From the NCBI GenBank assembly GCA_013397695.1, contig VYZI01000405.1, forward strand, positions 524,237-588,236: a stretch of DNA of 64,000 nucleotides, read 5' to 3'. The position numbers were made by a program, and so were the translations under genes. Positions 41,701-56,700 of the stretch are shown piece after piece; position 1 is the first letter of the stretch; the number at the start of each line of letters is the position of its first letter. This DNA comes from Centropus unirufus (lineage: Eukaryota; Chordata; Aves; Cuculiformes; Centropidae). The notes under the pieces were generated by a model. The model made no database searches. It saw only the letters and a program-made list of their open reading frames with translations, and was not told where the DNA came from.

Positions 41701-44700
41701 TACTATTATTCCCATTTTACAGACAGTAGACTGAGGCATGGGCATAATAAGCAATTTGTCTAAGATTATGCAGGAAATCTGTCCTGGAACAGGGAACTGA
41801 ACTCACAGATTTCTATTTCATTCTTTTCTACTACAGAAGTAAGAGGAAGTAGGAGTGCTATTGAAATTGCTGGCTATGAAACACCTATGCCTAGGCCTGA
41901 CATTTTATTTCCAGTAATTGTCCTACTCAGCTCCTAACAGAACATCGATTATGTAAAATGTTTTCTGTGTCTGAGGGGCATTAATGGATGCCCTATGTTC
42001 TTTCTTTGGGTCTAGAGACCTCCACTTGGCACCACAAGCTGCTCCCCTCCCCACCTACTAAACATCTTGGAATCTGATGTGACCTGCCAATTTTCCAACA
42101 ATATTGAAATCTTACACCAGAGTTTTGTGTATCCGCTCTATGGCATCTTCCAGCTCTTCCTTCTGGTCTGGAACAAAGCGGTACTCCGAGACATAACCTG
42201 CAGTGTGCTTATAGGGGTCATAGTCCCCCAGCTCAGCTAGAAGACACAAGAAGAAAAGGAAGGTCACATATTTTTCACTATTTATGATAACCAAAAACCA
42301 TCTTCTATTATCTGCCTATTTGTTGCAAAGCTACCTATTTTAGAAAAACCGAAGAGTACATAATTGTTCACATTAGCTAACATAAAGCCAAGGGAAAAAA
42401 AAGTTTTTTCAATCATTTCAGAAGAGAACTGGAAGGTTCAAAGAGCTAGAGGGTTTAAGAGGAAATATACTATTTCTGCAGAACTAGATATAACTTTGTC
42501 CAGGCCAGCAAAGTTGACATTTGATGATAATATTATTTGGCAGCACATATAAAGCAAGTGCGGAAACAAAGTCTCCTTCTTAGAATGCCTATGCCCTGAT
42601 GATAAGCTGTAAAATTACACAAAGAACTGATCCATATTCTTGCTGGGACTCTTAAAATAAATGTCAGTGTAGGAATGCAAATGGAGAAAAATATCCTGAG
42701 ACACCTAGAGGTATGTCCTTCTAAGGGTAAGCTTTGTTTCTTGTGAGGAAGCACAAGACTTCATTTTTCAATAAAGTCTTGATTTAGTTCCTGAACATTG
42801 AATTCACTTTCAAAATAAAAATAATTTTTAAAATAACTTCCTTAATGAAAATAACCTAATGAATAGCCAACATATTTTTCTTTCAAATAACCCCGAATTT
42901 CTACACATTACTTATAGCAGTTTACATCTTGACATGCAGTTATAAAATAAATATGCACCTTTGTCAGAACTCACTGATTTTAAGTCTGCATTTACCTGAG
43001 AAATGTTGCAGAACTACTACAATTTTTTATTAATGCTTAGTAAAAGCTGTGTAGACTGGGCTTCTCTGAAAAAAGCTTTCTGGAAGCTTTCTGTCCAATA
43101 CCCACTAAGGCAAAAACATAGCCAAATGGAGGCTTCAAGAGCAAAGAAGAAGACTCATCTAATAACTTGTTTCTTTCCACAATTTAATCATGTTTCTGGA
43201 AAAAAGACTAAGTGATCTACTTATTAGAAATGTTGAAAAGTTTCTCTAGAAAACCTCTGTTAAAAAACATATAGTTTTTTAACTATACATAGTATGAACA
43301 AGGACAGGAATGCCAATAACAGCAACAGTTTTAGCATTCCCAATAGGAAACCTACTATATTCGGCAAACTGTGCCTTGGGTTTCCCACCGTCACCACTAT
43401 AACAGACTGGAGTCTTTGGCCACAAAAGGAGGAAACTATTCCTACACTAAGGACAAGATCTGCCTGGAGACAAAAGATGACATGCAGGCACAACCTGCAC
43501 GGTGAAAGCAGGGCTGGAGCAGCGCACGGATAGAGGACTCTGAGAGAACATGTGGCGATGGCTGCTCCTCCAGATGTCAGTAGCTCCTAACTCCACTGGG
43601 AAAGGCACCACTGATAGCATTACAGAAGCAGAGCTCTTCAGCTACTACTGAATTCCCACAAGCACACTTCATCTCAATTTGGAAAAATAAAAAAAAACAG
43701 TCTGGCACTCCACCTTGACCAAAGCTGTTAACCCCAGCGCTGATGCTTCTGGTTCATACTTTCAATATCTGACACAGATATTTCTCAGGTGTTATTATAT
43801 AATCCGAACAACTGCAAGCCCTAAATAAAAATTATGAGGTATTGCTCAGCAAGGTAAGAGTGCTTGGCAGAGTCTTTAGACTGACTTTTCATTTTCTTCT
43901 TTACATTAACTTCTATATTGCTTCTATATTATCTGTTGAGAATGGCCATCAGTTTACAGTTCTCTAGCTGAAATCAGGCATATTAGTTTTGTGATGTTTC
44001 AAAATTAATGCATAAAGTGTTAGTGAAACCTTCAGCCACCAATTTAAAATTAATCATAACATGGGATTTAAAAGAAATAGTCTTAGTTGGTGAAGACTTA
44101 CACTGAATTACATATGCTCCCAGCTGTGCTGCAGTGCTGACTGAACAAGGCAAACGGCCCTGTAAAACATCTTGTTTGACTTGCAAGAAAAACTGATACC
44201 TAGAACAGAGAGAAAACAAAGCTATTATTTCAGTATTACCCAATAATGTTTCATCCTCTTCCATTTACTGAAGACGTATCTTGAACTATAACTATGTGGC
44301 AGTCAAAAATCATATTCCTCTCTGAATTACTTTTTCCCTATTGAACTTGAAGGAATAACTAAAAATAATCTAGAGAAATCATCTAGGTAGGGGAGCACTC
44401 TATAATAGTTTTCCCATATGCTTATGTTGTGCAGATATAACTAATTTCTCTCCTTAAAATGTAGCTTCACTCTTCTGACTTTCATAGAGCAGTCAGGAAG
44501 TGGGGAAGAGAGCGAGGAATTAGGAAAACTTATAAACCTATCAAAGAGCCAAAGTTTAAGCTGATCAGTGCATTAACAGAGGGGAGAACTGAGTATAGTG
44601 TACTTCTCAATGCAAAGGTTTCCTCTCTACAATCTCTAGAGCACAAGCACATTTGATAGAGTCCTCAAGTTCATATTTTCATGAAAAAAAGGAATGCCAT

Positions 44701-47700
44701 CACCAACTAACCATAGCTGTTATAGCATAGGGTAACCACCTTCTTGGAACAGAGACAGCATGGGTATAAATGTAATTTTTAAAGTCATAACCTGCTTCTA
44801 CACTTATTGAGACCAATTATCGTGAAACGTTATGGGCAAAACAGAAGGGGAAGTAAAGACAGGAAAAGACAACATACAAAGGATCTGCTTGGTTTTGCAA
44901 CTCCCCATACTCATTTATGGGAAATCTTTAAAATGCTGTTTGGGAAATCTTTAAAATGCTGTTTGGGTTTTGTCTAGTTTTATTGCAATACATTTAAGTA
45001 GAGTTCCGCATTATCCTAAGCAAATTTATTTTTTTTTCTTTTCAGCTAAAGAACTGAGAAACTATCTTTAAAAAAAAAAAAACCTGGCCATCCACACAAG
45101 CATATAGATCATTCATTATTCACTAATTCAACTTTATCTATGTAGAGCCGTTCTGCTATTGCAAATACTTTATTCTGTCTTATTACAAGTTACTAATGAA
45201 AGCACCTTGGAAATATCTGCATGTTTAAAGTGTCTCTATGCTGTTCCCAGGGAAGTCACAGTATGCAGGTGTAACTGCAGCTGATCTACACATCATTTAA
45301 GATCTAATTAAATTTACCAGGCTTTATCAGTCCAGATGAGCTTCTGAATAAGGATACCAGTGACCTTCTGGTTAATGATCTCCAAGAATCTGTGCTGTGA
45401 TAGATATCATAGTAGGAATGTGCAGACTTAAGACAAATGGCCAGTATTCTCCACCTTAAAGGACCAACACACTTCCTAAGAATTTTCTGGGAATAATCTT
45501 AGGCAACTCAAAGCACGTTCACTCAGTATTTCTTCCTTCTAAACTGTATCTCAGTGTTGCTTCTGTCTCAGGTTTGCTAGTCCTACCTAGACAAATCTTC
45601 TCTGTATTAATTGCAATAGTGAAAATAAAAGATGATTTTTCCATCTACTGTGTCGTACACAGCACCTCCTTTTAAACATGAAACGCATTTTGGATATGAA
45701 CACATCCTTCTGTTAGCTCTTCAGCACAGCTTCATATCAGATGATGCTACAAATGTCTTTCCCATGTAGCAGCTATCCGTATTTTTGGATTCTCACCATC
45801 TAATCTCAAAACAGAGCATGAAAGGAAGCTGCAAAAAAAAGTCAGAGCCAACTGTTAAATGCTTAAGTGAATCCTAGAAGGTGAACACTCAACTCCCTGA
45901 AGCCACTAAGCTCTTCACAAAACTACGACTTTTGTCCAAACATGTAGCTAAAGCACCCTCATCTTGTGTGCTGTCAAATTTGTCATGTATATATGATGCT
46001 GCCTAAGCACTAGTTTGCTCTTGCAAATGTATTACGCAAATGTTAATAGGAATCACCTCAGTGGCAGTTTTTGCCTACGAGACAGACAGATTTTGCTGTG
46101 AAGCAATTACAATTCTGACAGGTTTTCATTATTTGCAAATACTAATCATGTAAGTCCACAGATCATCAACATCTAATAACAACAGACTCTCCTCTCATAT
46201 ATAACAAACATATGCTGCAAAGAAGCACACCTGTTATCACAAGATTAACACATCTGTGCTGGTTTTGACTGGGACAGAGTTAATTTTCTCCACAGTAGCT
46301 GCTATGGGGCTATGGTCTGGACTTGTGTTGGAAACAGCATTTATAATATTGGGGTGCTTTGGCTGCTGCTGAGAGTGTTTACACAGTCCAGGTCCCTTCT
46401 GCTTCCCGCACAACCCCACCAGTGACGAGGCTGGGGGTGGATGAGAAGTTGAGACAGCAGACCCAGCTGGCCAAAGGGATATTCCATACTGTGGGACATC
46501 ATGCTTAGCATATAAAAAGCTGGGGGAAGATGAAGGGAGGGATGTTTAGAACGGTGGGGTTTGTCTTCCCAAGTAACCTTCACATGCAATGGAGCCCTAC
46601 TTTCCTGAGCTCACAGAATCATAGAATCCATGCTGACTGGGCCAGTACAGCCCAGTCAATCATCCCCTGCCTGCTGACAGGAAGGAGTGGATGAATTCCT
46701 CGTTTTGCTTTGCTTGTGTGTGCAGCTTTTCCTTTACCTATTAAACTGTGTTTATCTCAACCCCCGGATTTTCTCAGTTTTATTCTTCTGATTCTCTCCT
46801 GCAATGAAGACGAAGGGAGTGCACAAGCAGGCTTTGTTGCTGGCTGGGGTTGAACCACAACATCACTATTATTACACACTTCAACAGAAAATTATTATTA
46901 TAAAGTAAAATGGCCTTTAATCCCTCCTAAGCAGAAGGAGGTTTTATTATTAATGTTTTTTTTTGTTTTTTTTCCAGAAAAGGTGTAACTTCCTTCCAAG
47001 GATTAAAAGCCTATCGGAATAAATGCTCAGGCATGTTGAGGGCATTTGACTATTCCATGTGTTTTGTTGAAGAGTTTTGATACAGGTATACCACTTTCTT
47101 ATGCCTTCACTCTTACTTCCTAAAGCCCAAATTCTGCATGACCAAACCCTTTGCAGACATGAACACAGGCTTACTAATTATACCAAAATGCTACTCTGCT
47201 AGATTTGCACAATTAATTAGCAGTGCAAATCACAGGCTGACCTTAACATAAGACAAAGAGAAACAGTTTTTGGAAATTTAGCCCTTGTGATTTCCCAGAC
47301 AGAAAGCCACCCTGCCTCCCAGGTGGCAATCACAACAGGTTCAGCAGCCAGAGCTCTCTTCCCAGGGCCCTGTGACCAGGGTTGAAAGTGCTTCTGGAAA
47401 ACCACAGGAAAAGTGTGTCAAACTTTCATGGTAGAAGCTCATCACGTTGCAGTCAGCTTACATTCTTTTACCTCCAAATGCACAGTGTTTCCCAATTTTA
47501 CCAGGCCAGCCCCAATCTTGTCATATTGGAGATTTCCATTCCTGCCGTGCCAGGAAGGAAAAAGAATTTTCTCACTACTACAAGAAAAATATTCTGCCTG
47601 CACCACAACAACTGCCACCTTAGATAAAGGAAAATTAAAACCCCTGTGTGCTTCCTAAAGAATTCCTGTGTATCATATTCCAAAAGAAGTATTTTGGCTT

Positions 47701-50700
47701 TTATGAAAGCAAAGCAGTACACTAATTTTGTCTGCCTACCTACTCAAACTCTTGAATTTCCTTTTGAACCTAAAACTCATTGTCTCAGACCTTTCATAAA
47801 TAAAGCAACCAGCAAAACCTGTGAGTTAGTTCAGGCTAGCATTCATGTCTATGTGACCGTGCGCATGCATGTGTACGGATTAATGTGTGGATCCTTGTAT
47901 TTTGTAGAGGCCAAGCTTAGTTAAAAGAATCAAAAGCATGCAACTCTTCAATTTCCTCCATATATTGTTAGAAAGACCAAAAGAAATCCTGAAAGACAGT
48001 TCTGGAATTTAACCTGCATCCAATAAAGAAAAACATTCCCTGTATTTATTTTTGATATCCAAGTAAAGTCTAAACTTGATTATAGCATAATATAAATGCA
48101 AATGTTACAATGCATTCCTCAAAAGTAATAAAAATCAAAACCACAAATGCACATCAAGTCCCTTTGGTTTTTGATGCACAGAAAGCACCTTTACATCTTG
48201 GGCTTCCAAATAGTTACCCATATCAACCACTGTGAAGCTAGTTGCAATTTTCTTCCTAAACATACACATTCAAGGAAAAAGAAGCCCAGATGATGAAGAA
48301 AAAAACACCCAACCCAGACACACCAGAGCAACGTGCACCTGGCTAGAATAGTTTACTACCTTAAAATCAAACTACACTCTAAATTGAATACTGTACCTTG
48401 TTATTTCTTCTTTAAGTTTACATGGATCCTCTGCATAGAATTTAATGCCAAAATACAGAGTATAGGGTGGTCCAGCTGAGGGAAGAAATATTCGGTGCAA
48501 ATGTTAGTTGTTATGAACTCTTATGAATTATTACTAGTTGACTATAAAACAGATACTAGGAAGCGTATTTTCGCATTTTCTGAAAATTGAAAGTTTTGAG
48601 GAAAATTTTACTTCCACATAATAAATTTATATATCTACATTCATTACACAAGATTGAAAAAAATACATTTTATTATTTTTTTCTAATCTTGTGTGTATTT
48701 ATTCACAGCTTGTCTGTCTACTTGGAGTTTTTGCTTATTTCAAAGATTTAACTTTAAATTTCATTTCTAAATTACTATCTTACCAATATTTTTTTACTGG
48801 TTGATTTTGACCTTTAGGTACATTTTCTACTGAAATTTCTGAAAAAAATGTCGTTGTGCATGAAATGATTCCCTGTTATAACTAACATCACTGAATACTA
48901 ACCCCTTCCACACATTTAAATATCTTATGGAGGATCTTTATTTGTGTGCCCTTTTAATTAAGAAATATTTGCAAAAGCTTTTCTAACTCACCTTTAAAAA
49001 TATTATTGTCCTGGAAGATTCAGTCAAGTCAGTACCAAAAATCTTACAATTGCATGCAGGCTCCACTTCTACATCTTTTTTTTTATAGAAGGTCTCCAAA
49101 TCCTTCTTAATTATAATAAAATAACAGAACTTGCATCTGTGATATCTGAAGAGTGACAGTAACAGCAGGCACTGTGTTATCAGCAAGAGGCATTGCATTT
49201 ACTTTTGGAAACAAAAAGGAATCTAAATTGGTAATGGCATTGTACTGTATGTTAGAAGTACCACAGATACTATAAAATTAATTGTATGAATTGAACATAA
49301 CACCATTTAATACTGGAAAATAAAATTTAACGTGGAGAATTCTTTGGGCTATAATCACACAATTGGAAAATGATGGTATGTTCAATCAATGGTGTGAAAT
49401 TTTGATTGTTATGATCTGCAGAACTATCAATCAGTTGTGACTAGAATATAAATTTGTGCAGACTGTATATAGGGAACATTGCCTCTGTTACTTCACTTTC
49501 AGATACATTATTTATGCTCGAGTTAAATACGTACTGTTTATCAATTCCTTATGATCAGCAAGGGTCTTCGCAGGATCCAGCCAGTACTGTGAGACCGATA
49601 ATAAGGAAATTAGTCACTTAACAAAGAAGATTAATACAGAACAATTGCAGTTCTATAATTATTCATGTATTTATTAGCAGGCAGGCACCCTCCCATCAGA
49701 AACACTGCCTGTACAAATCTGACATTACATCTTCTTTGTGGCTAGGGGTCTTGCTAAAAGGAAATCTGTTTGCTAAAAGCCCCACATCCTGGGCTTGTGA
49801 GAAGCTAGCTCTATAGAAATATCATACTGTCTACACATTGGTGCCTACCTGGTCTGCTATAGCTAAAATATGTATGCCCAACCTTGCTGTTTTCTTCCTG
49901 GAACATTAACCCACACAACAGCAACAACAAAACATATAAGACAGGATCTACAAGGAAAGAGAAGCGGCCTCATTTGTTTTCTGAAGAGCAAAAAGACTAT
50001 AGGTGAAACCAAGCAAAATAGCACTCTTCCAGCACCTGAGAAATTGCTCTAAGAATGTAAAAGATCGATATTTTTTTCATGTCCACTAAGTATGAAGAAA
50101 TTGACTTAATTAGAAGTGAAGCAAATTTATTTTGATTTTCAGAAACAGTTTCTAGTAGTAGGATGAATGGATTATTGGAAATTGGCACCAAGATAGGGAG
50201 GGAACAGACTCTTCCACTAGTTTGCAGAATTAGTTGGAAAAATGTGCCAGATGATTGCGGTACACTTTGAACACTGCAGAGAGATGAACGTTGCATGGAT
50301 TCCCATTAAATTTGATCAACAATCTGAAGTATAATTCTTCACTGATTACCCTGCCTTTATCAAAATGCTAATAGAAGTTCTGATGCTTCTATTGACCACA
50401 GATCATTTGGGCATTTAATATTGCTACACAGGTCATCAGCACCCTGCTCTTCCCTTCCAGTAATTCCCTTCCCTTCTTACCCTTCCAGTAATTTATTTCT
50501 CCCTTAGTTTAATATGTCTATGATTTAGTTTTGGAAGAAAAAAACAAGGCATCTGTCAAGACCATCCTTGTCTTCTTTCAGTTCTCTTCCTTCTTACACA
50601 GATTTTCTGGACCAACTGAGAAAGGCACACCTTCTTAACACAGTGGAGGTAAAAAGGCTGCAGAACACAGCCTCTATAAAGAGCAAATCGAGGTGGATTG

Positions 50701-53700
50701 AATCTACTTCCTCAGTACCTCATTCTTTTTGAAGAACTGCGTAGACCAATGAATACAGAAACACCTTACCTGCACCCTCGAGCTAATGCTGTAGAGAACA
50801 ACAATAAAACGATTAACCAAAAAAAAAAAAACCCAAGCTCTCCCCTCTCTCCATAAAACCTCTCTGGACTAGAGAATTTCACTATGAAATGGAGCAGCAT
50901 AAAAAGGAAGGTGAAAACTCCACAAAACATTTAAGTGAAAAATTTCAAGCAACTGATTTCATAAGTGGTCGCAACAAATTATTTTGACAAAAGTTGAAAA
51001 CAAACCACTTCCATTAGCTGCTGAACCACCTCCAATAGAAAAAGCGCTACACCTTGTTCTTGGCCGTTACTATTTCACATCCAGGAACATTCGTTAAGAA
51101 AATTTCCTAAATTTGAAGGGAAAAAATATTCAGTTCATGCCTGGATTAAATGCATCCAGTAACTATTCAAATATAAACCCTCTTGACAGAAGATGGGAAA
51201 GAAAAAACCTGTTACACTTGTTCGAGCACGCTACTAGAACTCCATATGAGCAATAATTAGGGCTAGCACAATAAGCCAACAAAGAATATTGAGTCAACAA
51301 GTGGAAAAGGGCAAAATGACTCTGAAGTGCACATTATGGCTATGCAATCCAGTCAGAATATATTCTGACATTCTTCGCAAAACTGGCAGCACAGTATGAA
51401 CAACGCTTTCACAAGCCAGCTTGCTCATCACTGACAGCTTTGTGCTACACTGCAAGATTTAAAAAATCAGATCAAAATCTATCATAGAATAAATCCTTTA
51501 TTAAGTTCTCCTGAACTGAAATTGACCTCAAGATATATTGCATTACATTCCTCTTTACAGTTTAGCATTACATGCATAGGTAGATTGATTATTTGTAAAA
51601 AAGAAAAAAATTGTATCAGTTGATCGACATTCAACTTTTCACGCCAAGCACAAAACAGTTACAGATTTCTGGTTGCCTCTACAACCTGATTTCTACCATC
51701 TCATAACCATGTGAGTCCGGGGCTACCACAAGACAAACCAAAACTGGTCCAGGTAATTAAAGACTGTATAGGCATTTGTAGATCATACAATCAAAACAGA
51801 GTTGCATTACAAGTCTTGATTGTCCCTCAGCTGCATCTGACTTGCAAGTCAAATTATGCTCTTTGTACAGTCTTCTGAAGGGAATTTCCAGACTTGGGGG
51901 AAGAGGGTAGAATTCAAAGGGAAAGTCTCAAGTTCGGATTCAGAAGGAAAACAAAGACAGAAAGAGCAAGAAATTGCACTCTGAGCCTTCATCCACGGAG
52001 GCCAGATTGCTGCTACTCCTAACTAGTGAAAAGCAGCAGCAGCTGGCTCAAGGAAATATGCTCTTCAGGCGGTGCCATGGCATCTAGATCCATGTGCTCA
52101 GCAGGTAAAGCTGAACATTTCAAGTCAAGCCTGTTTACTGCGGTGAGAAGAGTGGCGGGGAAAAGGCAAGAATCATCTGCATACTCATTTCTCCAATAAG
52201 CATTCAGCACTGTGACAGTAACACAAATCCATGCCTAAGATCCCTGTGTAGCTATTTGTTATTATTAATGCTGCCAAATTTTTCCTAAGGAATGCAAGGG
52301 ATGGGGAGGGAGGAGAGGGAGTTTTCTAGCATTTTATTTATCAGCCAAAGATGAATGGAATTTCATGGATAATGAAAAGACATGTCAAGCCAGCGTCAGA
52401 TAACAGAAGATGAGAACACCTACAAAGCCATGAAACTCTACACCAGTGCTCCCTAAGCATACATACACATACATACCTAATAATGTGTATTAGCTGCATG
52501 CTAAATATTTGCATATATATACATAAAAAAGTAGTTTGGGGTATATTTAAAGTTTTAAGATCACATATTAAAGTGCCAAGAGAAATAGAACAAAAAAGCG
52601 GAGTGCCTTATTAATCCAATACACTGGCACAGCAGGTGCTGACAACAACTCTGCACTCGTGAATGCCAAAGCAGCTCCAGCACACAGCCTCATTCTTCTT
52701 CATCTGTTTGGCAGCCAAGCTTGCCACTTGGTGATTTCCCATCTGTATTTCTCCTGCAGAGATAGCAAGGGTTATTTGTCTTTTCAACTACTCACCACTA
52801 TTGTAAAGAGGTGGAGGCACCAATATATACCCATCCGACTGCAGGTGATAAATTTTGTGAATGTGAAAGGGGAATTTAATATGTATGGAAGAAAGCGGGG
52901 TTGACAGGAGGAATCATTATTTCTAATTAGTCATAATCAATGCTCCACTAAAGTGATGGCTACTACTTTACTAACTGTTATTTACGAAGACCATATAGTA
53001 TTACTTTCATACAATAACTTTTTATTTACTGACTATAAATGTACAGTGTTATTAAAGATACTATTGCCTTCTAAATTATCAGGTAGAAATTATTAATAAA
53101 GATGTTTTGAAGTACAGCATACCTAAGAATCGACAGGCTCTATCATCCTTTATACTTTCTCAAATCTGGTTACCATATGAGCCAGAAATGTAAGCAGTAT
53201 GCATGCAAGCACCATGCAGTATTCCATATTTAGTCCTATTCAATGGCTGCAGACATTTTTTCACAATCTAGAATCTCAATTCCTTGAATATGCATAGGGG
53301 TCAAATTCCTGGGTCAAATTCCATGAACCTCTCTGAAAAAAATATTAACTAGATTGAAAAGTTTGCTTTGGTATCAATCGATGAAGTGTCTGGCTGAGAA
53401 AAATCTATCAACTTCAAATTAAATTCTGGCCTGTATTAATCAGATTCTTACAAAGCTGAACCCATCATGCCCCATGTACCCATTTGCAACAGGAAAAAAT
53501 TACCACTCAGGAGTAAACTCAGTATTTTTTAACTACAATCTGAAATAATCCAAGATTTTTCCACAATCTAGACATTAACTACCAGAAGTATTTTGCCTTT
53601 TTTCAGCAAATGCTCAGTGCCAAGAATCTAAGTCTGCTAGTTTCAAGACACCCTTATTATCGACAAAATTTGTTTAATACTTCTGCCTTTCTTCATTAAA

Positions 53701-56700
53701 ATCTGAAGTTATTCTGGTTATCTTTAGTACTAGATCAGTAGCATGAGTTTGTTGTTGAACCTGCTGTATACTAAAAGCCTACACTTATTGCCTCTTTAAC
53801 TTGCTTCACTATGACTTTTTTTTTTGCAGCTTGTTTAAATCCATTAACAATCATATAAAATTTATAACTTCTGATCAGTGTTCTCAGTCTGATTTTCTTT
53901 GCACTGGATATGCTATCTATTGTAACAGGTGCAACAAGTCTTTTTCTTGCAAAATAATGTAGTATGTGATCATTATAGTCAAATGTCAAATTCTTACAAG
54001 AACAAAAATCCATTAATGTTTTTCTAAGGTTTTAAGATCAAAATATACAGCAGATTAGGTGACAGTAATCAGCTATAGAACAGAAGTTTTTATTGCACAC
54101 AATCCTGTTGTTAAAGTTTTGCCTTTATTCCTATAGTTAAGTTATATACAGCCTATTCAGTCTTTTACATTATCCAATTTGTTTAGTAACCTGGCAATCT
54201 GAGCATGTTGCCTTTACTTTATTAATCATGCTGGATGGATCAAGAAATATCTTTCAGATACGTGAGTTTGCACAGCTGGGATACGCAATATATCGCACAG
54301 CCTTCTGCATCCAGCTTTGCCACAGGTAACCTTACCTGCCACTGCAGCACAGCAATTCACAGTAGAAAGTTCAGCTTCACAAGAAAATGAGACTTGGGCC
54401 ATGCAGCTTCAAAATATATTGCCATGAGTGACTTCTCACCTGCTGTGCTCACAGGTCTGTATGCTCAAAACAGAGCTTCCTCATAGCAGGGGAGAAAAAG
54501 ACCTATCCGCACTACACATTGGATGCATGGTAAGGAGACAGAGCGTGACCCATGTCTTATGAGATCCAGATCTTAGAGCAGTACACACTCATTCACACAG
54601 CACCACACCCGGACTGAATGAGGCTGGGGAAATCAGCTCGGCTGTGATGCTGAAATAACACGGTGATACAGCTTCCTAGATTTCTATTTCTCCCCCTATA
54701 GCACTAAAAGAATATCGGGATGCTGTACACTGTGAATAGGACAGCTCAGTCTAGCACTAGATCGGATAAGAAATGGATATTTGCATCACAGCCTGTTGTA
54801 CAATGGAGATCTGCCTCCTGCAGCGTAAGGTTAAGCAGATTTAGTGTGAGAGTTGTTACGGACAGGGAGGGGGTAACGCAACCAATACGAGATTGTAAAG
54901 CGTAGCGAGGTTTCTGGAAGAAGAAAAGAAAAAAAAAGCTTTTATTATCAACACACTTTTAAAATGCTTTTGGTGGTCTAGCTTTCTGCAATAAATGAGT
55001 TTCAAAATCTTTTTTGTAAGAGAAGCTCTAATAGCATGACTCCTTTCAGCATGCTTTTGTGATTTGGCAGGGAATGCCTTTGGGCTTCCAAAGTACCCTT
55101 TCACTCATGCAGTTATGCTCAGCTTTTCCTGTGATATTATACATAAAAACTGCCATTTCCATTCTCTCTTTTGTGTACCTCAAGAAATTATTGGCCCCCT
55201 GCCAGGAAAGCAACTAGAGCAACTATCCTAAGGCACACTAGAGACAACACAAAGGCAGCAGCAAAGGCACAAAAGTGGGGAGCACCTTGGAGCTGCAGCA
55301 CAGTGGGAACCAGAAGTGCAAGGGGCAAAGGACCTTCTTAATCCTCTTAACACCAACCTAACCCAGCATTTGGTTTCACCCTCACTCATGGAGAGGTACA
55401 TCACTGGGGGGCTGTTTTCACAAAATACTAAAGTGATATCAGAGTATAAGGCAGGTCAGAGTTTCCTAAACTGCCTTCAGCTTCTGTAGTGAAGATTCTG
55501 GTGATCACATCTTGCCCAAAAATATCAGAAAGGGCCCAACATCCCATATTTCTGGCCCGTGAGGCAGAAGGCAAAAGTGCTCTGTCAGTCATACACTGTA
55601 TTTAGAAGTATCAAACAGCTTGTCAAACAAAGCATTCAAAGCTCTGGAAACACTGCTGACAACATATAACGTTAGTTCAACCCATCTGTTTATTGATGCA
55701 GTTTTGTGTTAAAATACTTTTAATTCATTATTATATGTTGTATCTTAAATTGTTATCTGTTTTCGGTTTGCATGGCAAGGTTTCGGTAGCAGGGGGCTAT
55801 CAGGGTGGCTTCTGAGAGAAGCTGCCAGAAGTTTTCCCCGTGTGCTACAGAGTCAATTCCAGCCAACTCCAAGAGGACCCACTGCAGTCCCAGCCCAAGG
55901 CCACCTACTGGTGGTAGGACCTCTGGGATCACATAGTTAAGAAGGGGTAAAAGCCACTGCACAACAGCAATTGTAGTCAGATAGAGGAATGAGAATACGT
56001 GACAAAACTCTGCAGACACCAAGGTCAGCGAGGAGGGAGGGCGACAAAAGCAGAGATTGCCCCTGCAGCCCATGGTGAAGACCATAGTGGGGCAGGCTGC
56101 TCCCCTGCAGACCATGATGTCCATGGTAGAGCAGATATCCATCTGCAACCCATGAAGAACCCCAAGCTGGAGCAGGTGGATGTGTCCAATGAATGTTGTG
56201 ACACCACGGCATGCCAACATTGGAGCAGGTTTGCTAGCAGGACCTGTGACGCCATGGAAAGGACCTGCGACCCCATGGAAAGGACCTGCTCTGGAGCAGT
56301 TCATGAAGAACAGTAGCCCGTGGCAAGGTCTTATGTTGGAGGAGGACTGTCTCTCATGGAAGGGACCCTGCACTGGACACGTGGAAGACTGATTCCTTCA
56401 TCTGAGAAGGATCATTGCCCATCCCTTTGTGCCACTGGGGTGGAAGAGGCAGAGAAATCAGGAAGATAATTTTAAGACTTTTTTTTTTCCTTTTCTCATT
56501 AGCCTACTTCAACTTTAATTGGTAATAAATCAAACCAATTTTCCAAAGTCAGGTCCATTTTACCCATGATGGTAACTGGTGAGTGACCTTTCCTCACCCT
56601 TATCCTAACTCATGGACCTTTCATTATATTTTCTCTCCCCTGTCCAGCTGAGGAAAGGAGTAATATTGCAGCTTTCAGGGACACCTTGTGTCCAGCCAGG

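Larger units (their letters stand above)
36077..42115 (-). other. EPB41L4A intron, 6.0 kb, with gap and MIR-like fossil
   Basis: It contains a 170-base assembly gap at 36296-36465 and a MIR-like SINE remnant at about 41702-41842. The remaining sequence is ordinary AT-rich intron with chance ORFs up to 120 codons. Confidence 0.75.
44200..48396 (-). other. EPB41L4A intron, 4.2 kb, with a solo LTR
   Basis: It contains the solo LTR at 46255-46859 with a perfect 5-base target duplication, and a 23-base tandem duplication at 44918-44963. The rest is AT-rich sequence in which I recognise nothing. Confidence 0.78.

Noticed and set aside
55753..56373. 206-codon ORF on the minus strand, the longest in the window
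   Set aside because: It lies entirely inside a recognised solo LTR and is antisense to it. It shows no domain, and its composition follows the repeated LTR modules.
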